DNA from: Clostridium ragsdalei P11
GTDB lineage: Bacteria; Bacillota; Clostridia; Clostridiales; Clostridiaceae
Reading direction: 5' to 3'
DNA length: 64,000 nucleotides
Assembly: GCF_001675165.1 (NCBI RefSeq)
Contig: NZ_LROS01000002.1
Location: 55,013 to 119,012, forward strand
Made by a program: the position numbers and the translations under genes. The notes under the pieces were generated by a model. The model searched no databases. It was not told where the DNA came from and saw nothing but the letters and a program-made list of their open reading frames with translations. Shown one piece after another: positions 1 to 8,548 of the stretch (position 1 is its first letter; every line of letters begins with the position of its first letter).

Positions 1-719
1 TGGGATATTTTGCTCCACTTATGGAAAACTCAGAGCTATATGATTTGCTGCACCATATTGGCATGAAGAAAATAAATGAGATCTCACGCTGTAAAGATTT
101 TGATGAATATATGCATATGGGAGAGGCAAATTTTAATCTTGTATTGAATCCAGAAGCAAGATTTGCAGCAGATGATATTATGAAACGACTGAATATTCCA
201 TCAGCAGAGCTTATACGACTGTACCAGATAGATAAAGTACAGAATCAATACAAAATTTTTACCAGTGCTCTTGGTACAAGCTTTGATGATCAAAAATACT
301 ATGATGAAGCAAAAAAGGCCATAGATGAATTGAAAGCAGCTTATCCTAATATAACCTTTGCAGTAGGTGAAGCAATGAATGCTAATTCTTTTGAGCTTTC
401 CTTGGCACTTTTAAGATATGGATTTAAAGTAGCTGAAATATATGCTAGTCTTACAGTTGAAGACTTTGTTTATATCAGAAAAATTGCAAAATTGAGTCCT
501 AAGACTAAGATTTATTCCAATCTTGAACCTACCATGATTTATTATGACTGCAGTGAAGAAGAGATTGATATAACCATTGGCAAGGATGCAGAGTACTACC
601 ATCCTGATTGTGTAAATGTACCTTGGAATGAGGACATTCAGCCCTTTGGGTATGCTGGTGTAAAAAAATTATTTGAGGAATTGAAACATTCGTTGGATTG
701 TTTTGGTAAGGAGGCATAG
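1..719 (+). CDS. Nitrogenase-like component 1, D-type subunit (3' part only)
   Basis: The frame is open from the left edge (codons run from base 3), so the Met at 21 is internal and about 239 residues of a longer protein remain. The fragment has the alternating Rossmann-type layout of the C-terminal half of nitrogenase component 1 proteins and resembles by eye the C-terminal half of the D-type protein at 7220 (for example CKDFDEYMHMGEAN here against [16 protein letters not shown] there). In this superfamily D and K subunits pair to receive electrons from an H-type ATPase and reduce a bound substrate. The stop abuts the next ATG at 720, so it is co-translated with the K-type gene. The N-terminal cluster-ligand region lies outside the window, so substrate and cofactor cannot be judged. 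Confidence 0.8.
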   Translation, partial: GYFAPLMENSELYDLLHHIGMKKINEISRCKDFDEYMHMGEANFNLVLNPEARFAADDIMKRLNIPSAELIRLYQIDKVQNQYKIFTSALGTSFDDQKYYDEAKKAIDELKAAYPNITFAVGEAMNANSFELSLALLRYGFKVAEIYASLTVEDFVYIRKIAKLSPKTKIYSNLEPTMIYYDCSEEEIDITIGKDAEYYHPDCVNVPWNEDIQPFGYAGVKKLFEELKHSLDCFGKEA

Positions 720-1781
720 ATGAAAGGATTAAGAAAATATATACCACCTTTTGCACCAGATCAGTCTGGTGCAGCATCTGTTCTTTATAAGCTTGGAGGA
801 ATTATAGTTATCTGTGATGCAGGGGGATGTGCTGGTAACGTATGTGGATTCGATGAGCCTAGATGGGCTGCAGAAAAAAGTGCCATTTTCAGTGCTGGTC
901 TTCGTGATATGGATGCTATACTGGGACGTGATGATAGGCTTGTGGCAAAACTTGCAGATGCTGCTAAAAAAGTAGAAGCAAAATTTGCAGCAATTATCGG
1001 AACTCCTGTACCCTCAGTTATTGCTACTGATTACAAAGCAATAAAGAAAATGTCAGAAAAGAAACTTGATGTGCCAGTCATTACCATAGAAACTACTGGT
1101 ATGGAATTATATGATGTGGGGGCTGAAAAAGCTTATCTTAAAATGTTTGAGACTTTTGCAAAAGATGGCCTCACAGTAGATAAAGAAAGCATTGGTGTAA
1201 TTGGTACAATCCCACTTGATGTAAGTGATTTAAAGGCAGCAGATAAAATAGAAATGACACTAAAGTCTGAGGACTTCAAAAATGTTTACTGTTATGGTAT
1301 GGAATCGGATTTGTCAAAGGTAGAGGCTGCAGGGAGTGTATTTAAAAATATAGTAGTATCACCTGCTGGATTAAAAGCTGCACAGTATTTAAAAGAGAGA
1401 TTTGGAACACCTTATGAAGTTTATTATCCGCTGGTAGGAGATATATTAAAGGATGATATAAAAGAACAGTTCAAATATTTTGAAGGTAAGAAGGTTTTAG
1501 TAATACACCAGCAGGTTATAGCAAATTCTATCAGAGATAAAATAAACGAAAATGTGAATTCAGACGTAACAGTTGCTTCCTGGTTTATGCTAAAGGACGA
1601 GCTTAAAGAAGCAAAGGATATTTCTCTTACAGAAGAGGATCAGTTTGTAGAACTTATAGAACAAGAAAATTACGATGTAATTGTAGGTGATAATATATTG
1701 AAACGTGCAATACCTAACTTCAAGGGAAGGTATGTGGGTACACCACATTTTGCAGTTTCAGGAAAGATGTGTATGATATGA
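720..1781 (+). CDS. Nitrogenase-like component 1, K-type subunit (copy 1)
   Basis: A 353-residue member of the nitrogenase component 1 superfamily, shorter than true NifK (roughly 450-520). Near the N terminus is CDAGGCAGNVCGFDEPRW (from residue 32, with Cys32, Cys37 and Cys42). The second K-type protein at 8545 has the matching HDASGCNSTYTTHDEPRW, so Cys37 and DEPRW are shared by both. The region where NifK carries its third P-cluster cysteine reads GTPVPSVIATD, with no Cys. It therefore probably contributes one ligand to a small Fe-S cluster rather than holding half a P-cluster. It is preceded by AAGGAGG, and its TGA overlaps the likely start of hypF. Partner is the D-type subunit just upstream; substrate unknown. 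Confidence 0.85.
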   Translation: MKGLRKYIPPFAPDQSGAASVLYKLGGIIVICDAGGCAGNVCGFDEPRWAAEKSAIFSAGLRDMDAILGRDDRLVAKLADAAKKVEAKFAAIIGTPVPSVIATDYKAIKKMSEKKLDVPVITIETTGMELYDVGAEKAYLKMFETFAKDGLTVDKESIGVIGTIPLDVSDLKAADKIEMTLKSEDFKNVYCYGMESDLSKVEAAGSVFKNIVVSPAGLKAAQYLKERFGTPYEVYYPLVGDILKDDIKEQFKYFEGKKVLVIHQQVIANSIRDKINENVNSDVTVASWFMLKDELKEAKDISLTEEDQFVELIEQENYDVIVGDNILKRAIPNFKGRYVGTPHFAVSGKMCMI

Positions 1782-4177
1782 AAGATTATAAAACTTTGTC
1801 AATTAGAGTCTATGGTATTGTACAGGGAGTTGGATTTAGACCTACAGTAAGCCGGCATGCAGATAAAAATCATATATGTGGAAGTGTATGCAATAAAGGA
1901 CCTTATGTGGAAATATGGGCTCAGGGCAGTGAAAGTGAATTAGAAGGTTTTTTGTACGATTTGGAACACAATCCTCCAAAGCGTTCATCAATATTAAAAA
2001 TTGATGTGCATAAAGAGGAAGAGTCAGAAAAATTTCAGAACTTTCAAATTATTGAAAGTGAACATGTACAAGGTGAGATTTTTGTATCTCCTGATATTGC
2101 CATCTGTCCAGAGTGTAAAAGAGAACTTTTTGATAAGAATAACAGACGATATCTTCATCCCTTTATAAACTGTACGTGCTGCGGACCAAGACTTACTATT
2201 TTAGATTCCATGCCTTATGACCGTGTACGTACTAGTATGGGCGAATTTCCAATGTGCCCAGAGTGTGAATATGAATATACTCATGCAGAAACTCGAAGAT
2301 ATGATGCACAGCCGGTATGCTGCAATGAATGCGGCCCGGAGGTTTACTTAATTGGAAGAGGCGAGCGGGGCAGGGCTGCAATTACTTATACAAGACAAGT
2401 AATCCATGATGGAGGGATTGCAGCTATAAAGGGAATTGGAGGTTTCCATCTTTGTTGTGATGCCACAAATCAGGAAGCTGTAAAGAGGCTTAGAAAATTA
2501 AAGACAAGACCTGCAAAGCCCTTTGCAGTTATGATGCGGGATATGGAAACTGTAGAACGTGAATGTGAAGTTACAAAAGTTCAAAAAGAAGTATTAGATG
2601 GGCATCAGAAACCAATCATACTTCTGAAAAGAAAGAAAAGTGAAATGGTGTGTGATGCTGTGGCACCTGATAATCCCAAGGTTGGGGTGATGCTTCCCTA
2701 TGCTCCTGTTCAACTTTTGATATTTACATATGATGATGATATAGTTATGCCAGATTGCCTGGTTATGACAAGTGGTAATACATCAGGTGCACCAATATGT
2801 AGAGATGACAATGATGCAATAACAGAATTATCAAAGATGTGTGATGTTATCTTATCACATAACCGAATGATTCGTATTCGTGCAGATGACTCGGTTATGG
2901 ATTTCTTTGAAGAAAAACCTTATATGATAAGGCGTTCCAGAGGATATGCGCCGCTGCCGTTTATGGTTTCAAACGGATTTAAAGGAGAAGTACTGGCAGT
3001 TGGTGGTGAACTCAAGAATACTTTTTGTATAGGTAAAAATGATTTGTTTTATCAGTCTCCATATGTTGGTGACATGGAAGATTTGAGAACAGTAAAAGCA
3101 TTGAAAGAGTCTATTACAAGATTGGAAACTCTGCTTGAGACGACGCCAACAATTGTGGCATGCGATATGCATCCAAAGTATAATACTACTTACATGGCAC
3201 AGGAAATAGGAATTCCTGTACTGCAGGTTCAACATCATTATGCACATATTCTATCCTGTATGGCTGAAAATGATTATTCTGATCCAGTTATAGGCGTTTC
3301 ATTTGATGGAACAGGATATGGAACAGATGCAACCATTTGGGGTGGAGAGCTATTAGAAGTTACTTATGATGGATTTGAAAGGCTTGGCAGCATAAAACCT
3401 TTTGTTCAGATTGGTGGTGACATGTCAGCTAAAGAGGGCTGGCGAATTGCAGTATCCATGATTTACAGCATATACAAAGATAAAGCAAAAGCAAATGAAG
3501 TTGTAAGACAGCTTAAATTATGTGATGAGAAGAACTGCGATGTTCAGTTTATGATGGCTGATAATAAAATAAACAGCATAACATCTACAAGTGCAGGGCG
3601 TTTGTTTGATGCTGTAAGTGCTATCTTGAATATCAGAAAACAATCATCTTTTGAAGGGGAAGCTTCTACTACCCTTGAATTTGCAGCAGAGGCTTATGAA
3701 GAAAAACATGCAGTCCATAATAGTGGCAGCAAAATTTATGATGAGGATAGTATTGAATTTTCAAATCTTGTTTATAAAAATTCAGATGGACAGCTAATTT
3801 TGGCAACAGATGTTTTAGTAAAGAAAATCATAGAGGAAACTTTAGTTGGGAAAGATGCAGCGATGCTTGCTTACTTTTTCCATGAAAAATTGTCAGATAT
3901 GATTGCAGCTGGATGTATACAAGCTTCTAGAAACACTGGAATCAAAACTATAGCATTAAGCGGAGGAGTATATCAAAACCAATTATTATTAAAAATGAGC
4001 CTAGACCGTTTGAGAAAACTTGGATTTAAAGTTTTAATTCATAGTTTGCTGCCGCCAAATGATGGTGGAATAGCACTAGGTCAGGCAGTAGCAGCAATGG
4101 AACATATAAATAAATTGAAAAAAGGGGAGGAGAATAACTATGTGTGTAGGTTTACCAGCAAGAGTTGTAAAGATTAA
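1778..4177 (+). CDS. hypF: HypF carbamoyltransferase, Fe-cyanide ligand synthesis
   Basis: HypF makes the carbamoyl group of carbamoyl phosphate available through carbamoyl-AMP and places it on the C-terminal Cys of HypE as cyanide precursor. Domains in order: acylphosphatase (VQGVGFRPTV near residue 15), two zinc-finger modules (CPEC and CCGP pairs, about 105-185), a YrdC-like domain (KGIGGFHLCCDA near 220), and a Kae1-like domain (HHYAH near 490, SFDGTGYGTD, SGGVYQNQ near the end). At 799 residues it is full length. ATG 1778 is preferred: it overlaps the previous TGA as ATGA and has AGGAAAG 11 bases upstream. The in-frame GTG at 1769 lies too close to that site. The 3' end overlaps hypC by 38 bases. 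Confidence 0.96.
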   Translation: MKDYKTLSIRVYGIVQGVGFRPTVSRHADKNHICGSVCNKGPYVEIWAQGSESELEGFLYDLEHNPPKRSSILKIDVHKEEESEKFQNFQIIESEHVQGEIFVSPDIAICPECKRELFDKNNRRYLHPFINCTCCGPRLTILDSMPYDRVRTSMGEFPMCPECEYEYTHAETRRYDAQPVCCNECGPEVYLIGRGERGRAAITYTRQVIHDGGIAAIKGIGGFHLCCDATNQEAVKRLRKLKTRPAKPFAVMMRDMETVERECEVTKVQKEVLDGHQKPIILLKRKKSEMVCDAVAPDNPKVGVMLPYAPVQLLIFTYDDDIVMPDCLVMTSGNTSGAPICRDDNDAITELSKMCDVILSHNRMIRIRADDSVMDFFEEKPYMIRRSRGYAPLPFMVSNGFKGEVLAVGGELKNTFCIGKNDLFYQSPYVGDMEDLRTVKALKESITRLETLLETTPTIVACDMHPKYNTTYMAQEIGIPVLQVQHHYAHILSCMAENDYSDPVIGVSFDGTGYGTDATIWGGELLEVTYDGFERLGSIKPFVQIGGDMSAKEGWRIAVSMIYSIYKDKAKANEVVRQLKLCDEKNCDVQFMMADNKINSITSTSAGRLFDAVSAILNIRKQSSFEGEASTTLEFAAEAYEEKHAVHNSGSKIYDEDSIEFSNLVYKNSDGQLILATDVLVKKIIEETLVGKDAAMLAYFFHEKLSDMIAAGCIQASRNTGIKTIALSGGVYQNQLLLKMSLDRLRKLGFKVLIHSLLPPNDGGIALGQAVAAMEHINKLKKGEENNYVCRFTSKSCKD

Positions 4178-4346
4178 AGAAGGAATGGCTCTAATTGATG
4201 CCTCAGGAGCAAAAAGAGAGGTATCTGCAGAATTAATCGATGAATTGGAACCAGGCGATTACGTTATGGTTCATGCAGGAATCGCCATTTCAAAAATTAC
4301 AAATGATGATCAGAGTGAAACAGATAAAATCATGGAGGAATTATAA
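4140..4346 (+). CDS. hypC: HypC, Fe(CN)2CO scaffold chaperone
   Basis: A 68-residue HypC/HupF family protein starting MCVGLPARVV; the N-terminal Cys2 (after Met removal) is the known iron-binding residue of HypC. HypC shuttles the iron centre between HypD and the hydrogenase large subunit. A strong GGGGAGGAG site lies inside the end of hypF. The stop TAA overlaps the hypD ATG by one base (TAATG), implying translational coupling. Length and the central DELEPGDYVMVHAG stretch are typical. What it delivers to here is uncertain, because no NiFe hydrogenase large subunit is visible in the window. Confidence 0.96.
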   Translation: MCVGLPARVVKIKEGMALIDASGAKREVSAELIDELEPGDYVMVHAGIAISKITNDDQSETDKIMEEL

Positions 4347-5404
4347 TGGCTGAGAACATAAAAAAAACTGCAAAGGAGATTATTGAATCCTATGACGGAC
4401 CAAAGATCCGTATTATGGAGGTTTGTGGAACGCATACCCATGAGATATTCAGACTTGGAATCAGAAATATAATACCAGAAAATATTGAACTCATATCAGG
4501 ACCAGGGTGTCCGGTTTGTGTTACGCCCGTTGGCTTTATTGATGAAGCTATTATGCTAGCCCTTGACCATAATGCCACCATATGTACCTTTGGAGATTTA
4601 GTAAGAGTGCCTGGTTCAGAAATGAACCTTGCTGGAGCCAGATCAAAAGGCGCCAAAGTTCAAATAGTATATTCACCTATTGATGCTTATGAGTATGCTA
4701 GAGACCACCTTGATGAGCAGGTAGTATTCTTATCAGTAGGATTTGAGACAACCACACCTGCCAGCTGTCTGGCTGTAAAAAAGGCAAAAGGTGCAGAACT
4801 TAAGAATTTTGCATTACTTACGGCAAACAAAACCATGCCGGGAGTATACAAAACACTAAAAAATAGCGCAGATGCGTTTTTATATCCTGGCCATGTACAT
4901 GCTATTACAGGTACGGAGTTATGTGAGTCTTTAGTTAACGAAGGTGTTAGCGGAGTAATAACAGGTTTTACTGCAAATGAAATCATGACAGCACTTGCTG
5001 TAGTAATCACAAAATTACAAGAAGGAGAAAGCTTTTTTAAAAACTGTTATCCGAGAGTTGTAACGAATGAAGGCAGTAAAGCGGCTCAGACTATTGTATC
5101 TGAAGTCATGGAGGACTGTGATTCTGAATGGAGAGGTCTTGGCATTATCAAAAATTCAGGTCTTAAATTGAAGGAAGCTTATAAAGAGTTTGATGCCAGA
5201 GATAAATTTCATTTAGGAAAAGTAGAAGGAAGAAGCAATCCAGCATGCCGATGTGGTGATGTTTTGCAAGGAAAATGCAAGCCGTCAGATTGCAAAGTAT
5301 TTGGCAAAGGGTGTACGCCACTACATCCTGTTGGAGCTTGTATGGTATCTAATGAAGGAGCATGTTCAGCATATTATCAGTATGGAGGAAAAATAAATGG
5401 ATAA
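4346..5404 (+). CDS. hypD: HypD, Fe-S scaffold for Fe(CN)2CO assembly
   Basis: 352 residues, normal HypD length. It carries the family's redox and metal-binding cysteines: CGTHTH at 27-32, GPGCPVC at 52-58, and a C-terminal [4Fe-4S] region with CRCGD, GKC, DC and GKGC followed by a final Cys-containing tail. HypD with HypC holds the iron on which the two cyanides and the CO are assembled. All catalytic motifs look intact, so it should be functional. It is coupled to hypC by TAATG and overlaps hypE by 8 bases. Confidence 0.96.
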   Translation: MAENIKKTAKEIIESYDGPKIRIMEVCGTHTHEIFRLGIRNIIPENIELISGPGCPVCVTPVGFIDEAIMLALDHNATICTFGDLVRVPGSEMNLAGARSKGAKVQIVYSPIDAYEYARDHLDEQVVFLSVGFETTTPASCLAVKKAKGAELKNFALLTANKTMPGVYKTLKNSADAFLYPGHVHAITGTELCESLVNEGVSGVITGFTANEIMTALAVVITKLQEGESFFKNCYPRVVTNEGSKAAQTIVSEVMEDCDSEWRGLGIIKNSGLKLKEAYKEFDARDKFHLGKVEGRSNPACRCGDVLQGKCKPSDCKVFGKGCTPLHPVGACMVSNEGACSAYYQYGGKING

Positions 5405-6401
5405 AACAGTTACACTAGCTCATGGAGCTGGAGGAAGACAAACATCAGAATTAATAGATCAGGTTTTTAGAGCTCATTTTTCGAATCCTGACCTGACAGC
5501 AGATGATGCTGCAGTATTGAATATTAAGGGAGGAAAACTAGCTTTTACAACAGATGGATTTATTGTTTCTCCATCGGAATTTCCAGGTGGAAATATTGGT
5601 AAATTAAGCATTTGTGGTACAGTAAATGACTTATCCTGTATGGGAGCGAAACCTCTGTATTTATCCTGTGCTTTTGTTATTGAAGAGGGCTTTCCAATGG
5701 ACAAGTTAGAGAAAATTGCAGCAGCTATGGAAAAGACTGCAAAGGAAGCAGGGGTAAAAATAGCCGCAGGAGATACAAAGGTTGCTGGAAAAGGACAAGT
5801 TGATGGAGTATTTATAACAACAACAGGTATAGGACAGATTATGGATGATGCTAATACCTCTGGTTTTAATGCAAAACCAGGTGATGCAATTATTGTAACC
5901 GGTGATATAGGACGACATGGATGTACTGTTTTACTGGCACGAGATGAGTTTGGAATTGAAGCAGATGTAACCAGTGATTGTGCACCATTATGGGGTACAG
6001 TAAAAGCTATGTTTGATACGTCAAAAGACATTCATGTAATCAGAGATGCTACACGTGGAGGTGTCGGCACGGTATTATATGAAATTGCCGAGCAGAGCAA
6101 AGTCGGAATTAGATTAGATTCAAAGAGTATACCGGTAGCAGATGGTGTAAAAGGTGTATGTGGCATGCTCGGATTGGAACCACTATATCTTGCATGTGAA
6201 GGAAGACTTGTAGTTTTTGCTCCAAAAGAAATTGCTCCAAAACTTGTGGACACATTACATAAAGGTAAATATTCAAAAGATGCGGCAATTATTGGTGAGG
6301 TCACTTGTGATATGCCGGGACGTGTTATTGTAAAAACAGAAATCGGTGCTGAAACATTGCTGCCACCTCCAGGAGGAGAATTACTTCCAAGAATATGCTA
6401 A
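5397..6401 (+). CDS. hypE: HypE, thiocarboxamide dehydratase
   Basis: 334-residue HypE of the AIR synthase/PurM fold. HypE dehydrates the carbamoylated C-terminal Cys to a thiocyanate that becomes the iron-bound CN. Visible features: the N-terminal LAHGAGGRQTSELI, FTTDGFIVSP, GDTKVAGKG, and the diagnostic C terminus PRIC, whose last Cys accepts the carbamoyl group. The start overlaps the end of hypD by 8 bases. With HypF, C and D the set for cyanide ligand production is complete. HypA and HypB, which insert nickel, are absent from the window. Confidence 0.96.
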   Translation: MDKTVTLAHGAGGRQTSELIDQVFRAHFSNPDLTADDAAVLNIKGGKLAFTTDGFIVSPSEFPGGNIGKLSICGTVNDLSCMGAKPLYLSCAFVIEEGFPMDKLEKIAAAMEKTAKEAGVKIAAGDTKVAGKGQVDGVFITTTGIGQIMDDANTSGFNAKPGDAIIVTGDIGRHGCTVLLARDEFGIEADVTSDCAPLWGTVKAMFDTSKDIHVIRDATRGGVGTVLYEIAEQSKVGIRLDSKSIPVADGVKGVCGMLGLEPLYLACEGRLVVFAPKEIAPKLVDTLHKGKYSKDAAIIGEVTCDMPGRVIVKTEIGAETLLPPPGGELLPRIC

Positions 6402-6424
6402 TATAATAAAGTTATAATAGATGA

Positions 6425-6442
6425 ATTCTAGTAAATTAGAAT
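6425..6442. promoter_or_regulatory. Small inverted repeat before the H-D-K block
   Basis: In the 57-base gap between hypE and the nifH-like gene, ATTCTA and TAGAAT flank a 6-base spacer, just before the GGAGG site. This is the only non-coding gap of any size in the 9.7 kb cluster. It could be a processing hairpin or operator that sets the level of the downstream H-D-K genes. The evidence is only the repeat itself. Confidence 0.3.
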
Positions 6443-6458
6443 ATGGAGGAAACACATT

Positions 6459-7229
6459 ATGATAAAAATTGCAGTGTATGGAAAAGGCGGCATTGGAAAA
6501 TCTACAACAGTTTCTAACATATCAGCTGCACTTTCTGATAAAGGAATAAGGGTTATGCAGATAGGATGCGACCCTAAAGCTGATTCTACAGTTTCACTTC
6601 ATGAAAAAAGAAACGTGAATACGGTGCTTGAACTTGTAAGGGAAAAGAAGAATAATTTTGATTTAGAAGATATGGTCACTGTTGGTTATAATGGTGTTAT
6701 ATGTGTGGAAGCAGGTGGACCTAATCCAGGCCTTGGATGTGCAGGCAGGGGAATTATAGCAGCACTTGAAAAATTGAAGGAAAAAGGTGCGTATGAGATA
6801 TATAAACCAGATGTGGTAATATATGATGTATTGGGTGATGTGGTATGCGGAGGTTTTTCTATGCCAATGCGTAAGGGCTACGCAGATAAAGTATTTATTA
6901 TAACCTCAGGTGAAAACATGGCTATTCATGCAGCCGCCAATATTGCAATGGCTATAGAAAATTTTAAAAACAGAGGTTATGCTGGTCTTGGAGGTCTTAT
7001 TCTTAACAGAAAAGATGTGAAAAATGAATATGAAAAAGTGGACGAATTGGCAGAGGATATTCATTCAGAAATAGTTGGCACTCTGGACAGAAGTGAAGTC
7101 GTTCAGGAAGCAGAAACCTTGAATAAGACAGTAATAGAAGCATTTCCTGAAAGTGATATGGCAAAACAGTATAGAAAGCTGGCAGAGATTATCATGAGGA
7201 TATGTGGAAAGGAGATATCATGCTTATAA
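6459..7229 (+). CDS. NifH/BchL-like reductase ATPase of a nitrogenase-like system
   Basis: 256 residues, shorter than the usual 270-290 of NifH. The P-loop GKGGIGKST is at 8-16 and switch region CDPKADST at 37-44. Both [4Fe-4S] ligand cysteines are present: Cys94 in GLGCAGRG and Cys130 in [12 protein letters not shown]. In the family a homodimer holds one [4Fe-4S] cluster and passes electrons with ATP hydrolysis to the D-K partner. The NifH-typical ECAGPEPGVGCAGRG is [15 protein letters not shown] here, placing it among the divergent nitrogenase-like proteins. It is the only H-type gene in view and may serve both D-K pairs. Preceded by GGAGG; its stop overlaps the next gene. Confidence 0.92.
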   Translation: MIKIAVYGKGGIGKSTTVSNISAALSDKGIRVMQIGCDPKADSTVSLHEKRNVNTVLELVREKKNNFDLEDMVTVGYNGVICVEAGGPNPGLGCAGRGIIAALEKLKEKGAYEIYKPDVVIYDVLGDVVCGGFSMPMRKGYADKVFIITSGENMAIHAAANIAMAIENFKNRGYAGLGGLILNRKDVKNEYEKVDELAEDIHSEIVGTLDRSEVVQEAETLNKTVIEAFPESDMAKQYRKLAEIIMRICGKEISCL

Positions 7230-8548
7230 ATGTATCTGGACACGTTGATGACACTGGCACCTGTACTTTGATAAAAGATGCTGCATTTCCTGAGCCATTT
7301 GTATCTGGCCTGCAATATAACGCTCCTGCTAGGGGAGTATGGAATATAGTTCATGTTGGAATGCTTATTCCAAAGTCGCATCAGATATATGTATGTGCAG
7401 CAAACTGTTTAAGAGGAGTTGTTCTTACAGCAGCAGAAATGGGCACATTGGACAGATTCTCAACTATAGCTGTGCAAGAAAATAATGTACTTGAAGGTGA
7501 TATGGAGGAACTTATCATTGAGGGTGTATCGGATATACTCAATAAACTTCCACAAAAACCTCCGGCAGTTCTAATATTTACTGCCTGCATACATTATTTT
7601 ATGGGATGTGATTTGGAGCTAGTTTACACAGAATTACGAAAAAGATATCCGGATGTGGCTTTCACGGATTGTTATATGGATCCAATTATGAGAAAAAGTG
7701 GCCTGACTCCAGATGAGAAAATGAAACGTCAATTATACAGTATCCTTCAACCAATGGAAATTAATAAAAAAAGCATTAATATCATTGGTAACAATATTCC
7801 TACGGATGAAAGCAGTGAACTTATACGGACCATTCGTGAAAATGGATATGAACTGAAAGATATTACTTTTTGCAAAACCTATGATGAATACCTTAAAATG
7901 GCTGAAAGTTGTGCTAATATATCCTATCTGCCTGTTGCAATACCAGGTGGAGACTATTTGCAAGAAAAGTTGGGACAGAAGCACCTACATTTGCCTCTAT
8001 GTTATGGATTTGATGAAATAGTAAAAAATTTAAATATATTGAATGAATATTTGGAATTACCAAAGAAAGAATACGCAGATGAAAAGTCAGCAGCTTTAAA
8101 TGCTTTGAAAGAAGCAAAAGAAGTCATTGGTGGCGCAAAGGTTTCCATAGATTATACAGCTGTTCCGAGACCAGCAGGACTTGCTCGATTACTTGTGGAA
8201 AATGGATTTAATGTGGACAGGCTGTATGTAGATTCATTTACAAAATGGGACAAGACAGATTTTGACTGGCTTGTAAAAAACAAACCTGAGATTAAAGTGT
8301 ATGCTACAGTACATGCAAAGATGGGTGTTCTGGATAGAAAATGTAGTGAAAAGAGCCTTGCAATAGGACAAAAGGCTGCTTATTTTACAGGAAGTGAATA
8401 TTTTGTAAATGTAGTAGAAGGCGGCGGCATGTACGGTTTTGATGGAATTGTGAGACTTGCTGGACTTATGAAAGAAGCTTTTACATGTCCTAAAGATGTA
8501 CGAAAGCTTATACAAATCAAAGGATGGAGGTGTGGTTGCTTACTATGA
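7220..8548 (+). CDS. Nitrogenase-like component 1, D-type subunit (copy 2)
   Basis: 442 residues from ATG 7220, which has AAAGGAG five bases upstream and overlaps the end of the H-type gene; the ATG at 7202 has no such site. Component 1 fold. Cysteines in ligand-like positions: Cys59 and Cys63 in [13 protein letters not shown] (region of NifD Cys88) and Cys123/Cys130 in [11 protein letters not shown] (region of NifD Cys154). The NifD Cys62 position reads NAPARG, without Cys. There is no obvious match to the FeMo-cofactor ligands of NifD. This pattern fits a dark-operative protochlorophyllide reductase-like single cluster better than a P-cluster. The tail ends GWRCGCLL. Stop and next start overlap (ATGA). 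Confidence 0.86.
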   Translation: MLINVSGHVDDTGTCTLIKDAAFPEPFVSGLQYNAPARGVWNIVHVGMLIPKSHQIYVCAANCLRGVVLTAAEMGTLDRFSTIAVQENNVLEGDMEELIIEGVSDILNKLPQKPPAVLIFTACIHYFMGCDLELVYTELRKRYPDVAFTDCYMDPIMRKSGLTPDEKMKRQLYSILQPMEINKKSINIIGNNIPTDESSELIRTIRENGYELKDITFCKTYDEYLKMAESCANISYLPVAIPGGDYLQEKLGQKHLHLPLCYGFDEIVKNLNILNEYLELPKKEYADEKSAALNALKEAKEVIGGAKVSIDYTAVPRPAGLARLLVENGFNVDRLYVDSFTKWDKTDFDWLVKNKPEIKVYATVHAKMGVLDRKCSEKSLAIGQKAAYFTGSEYFVNVVEGGGMYGFDGIVRLAGLMKEAFTCPKDVRKLIQIKGWRCGCLL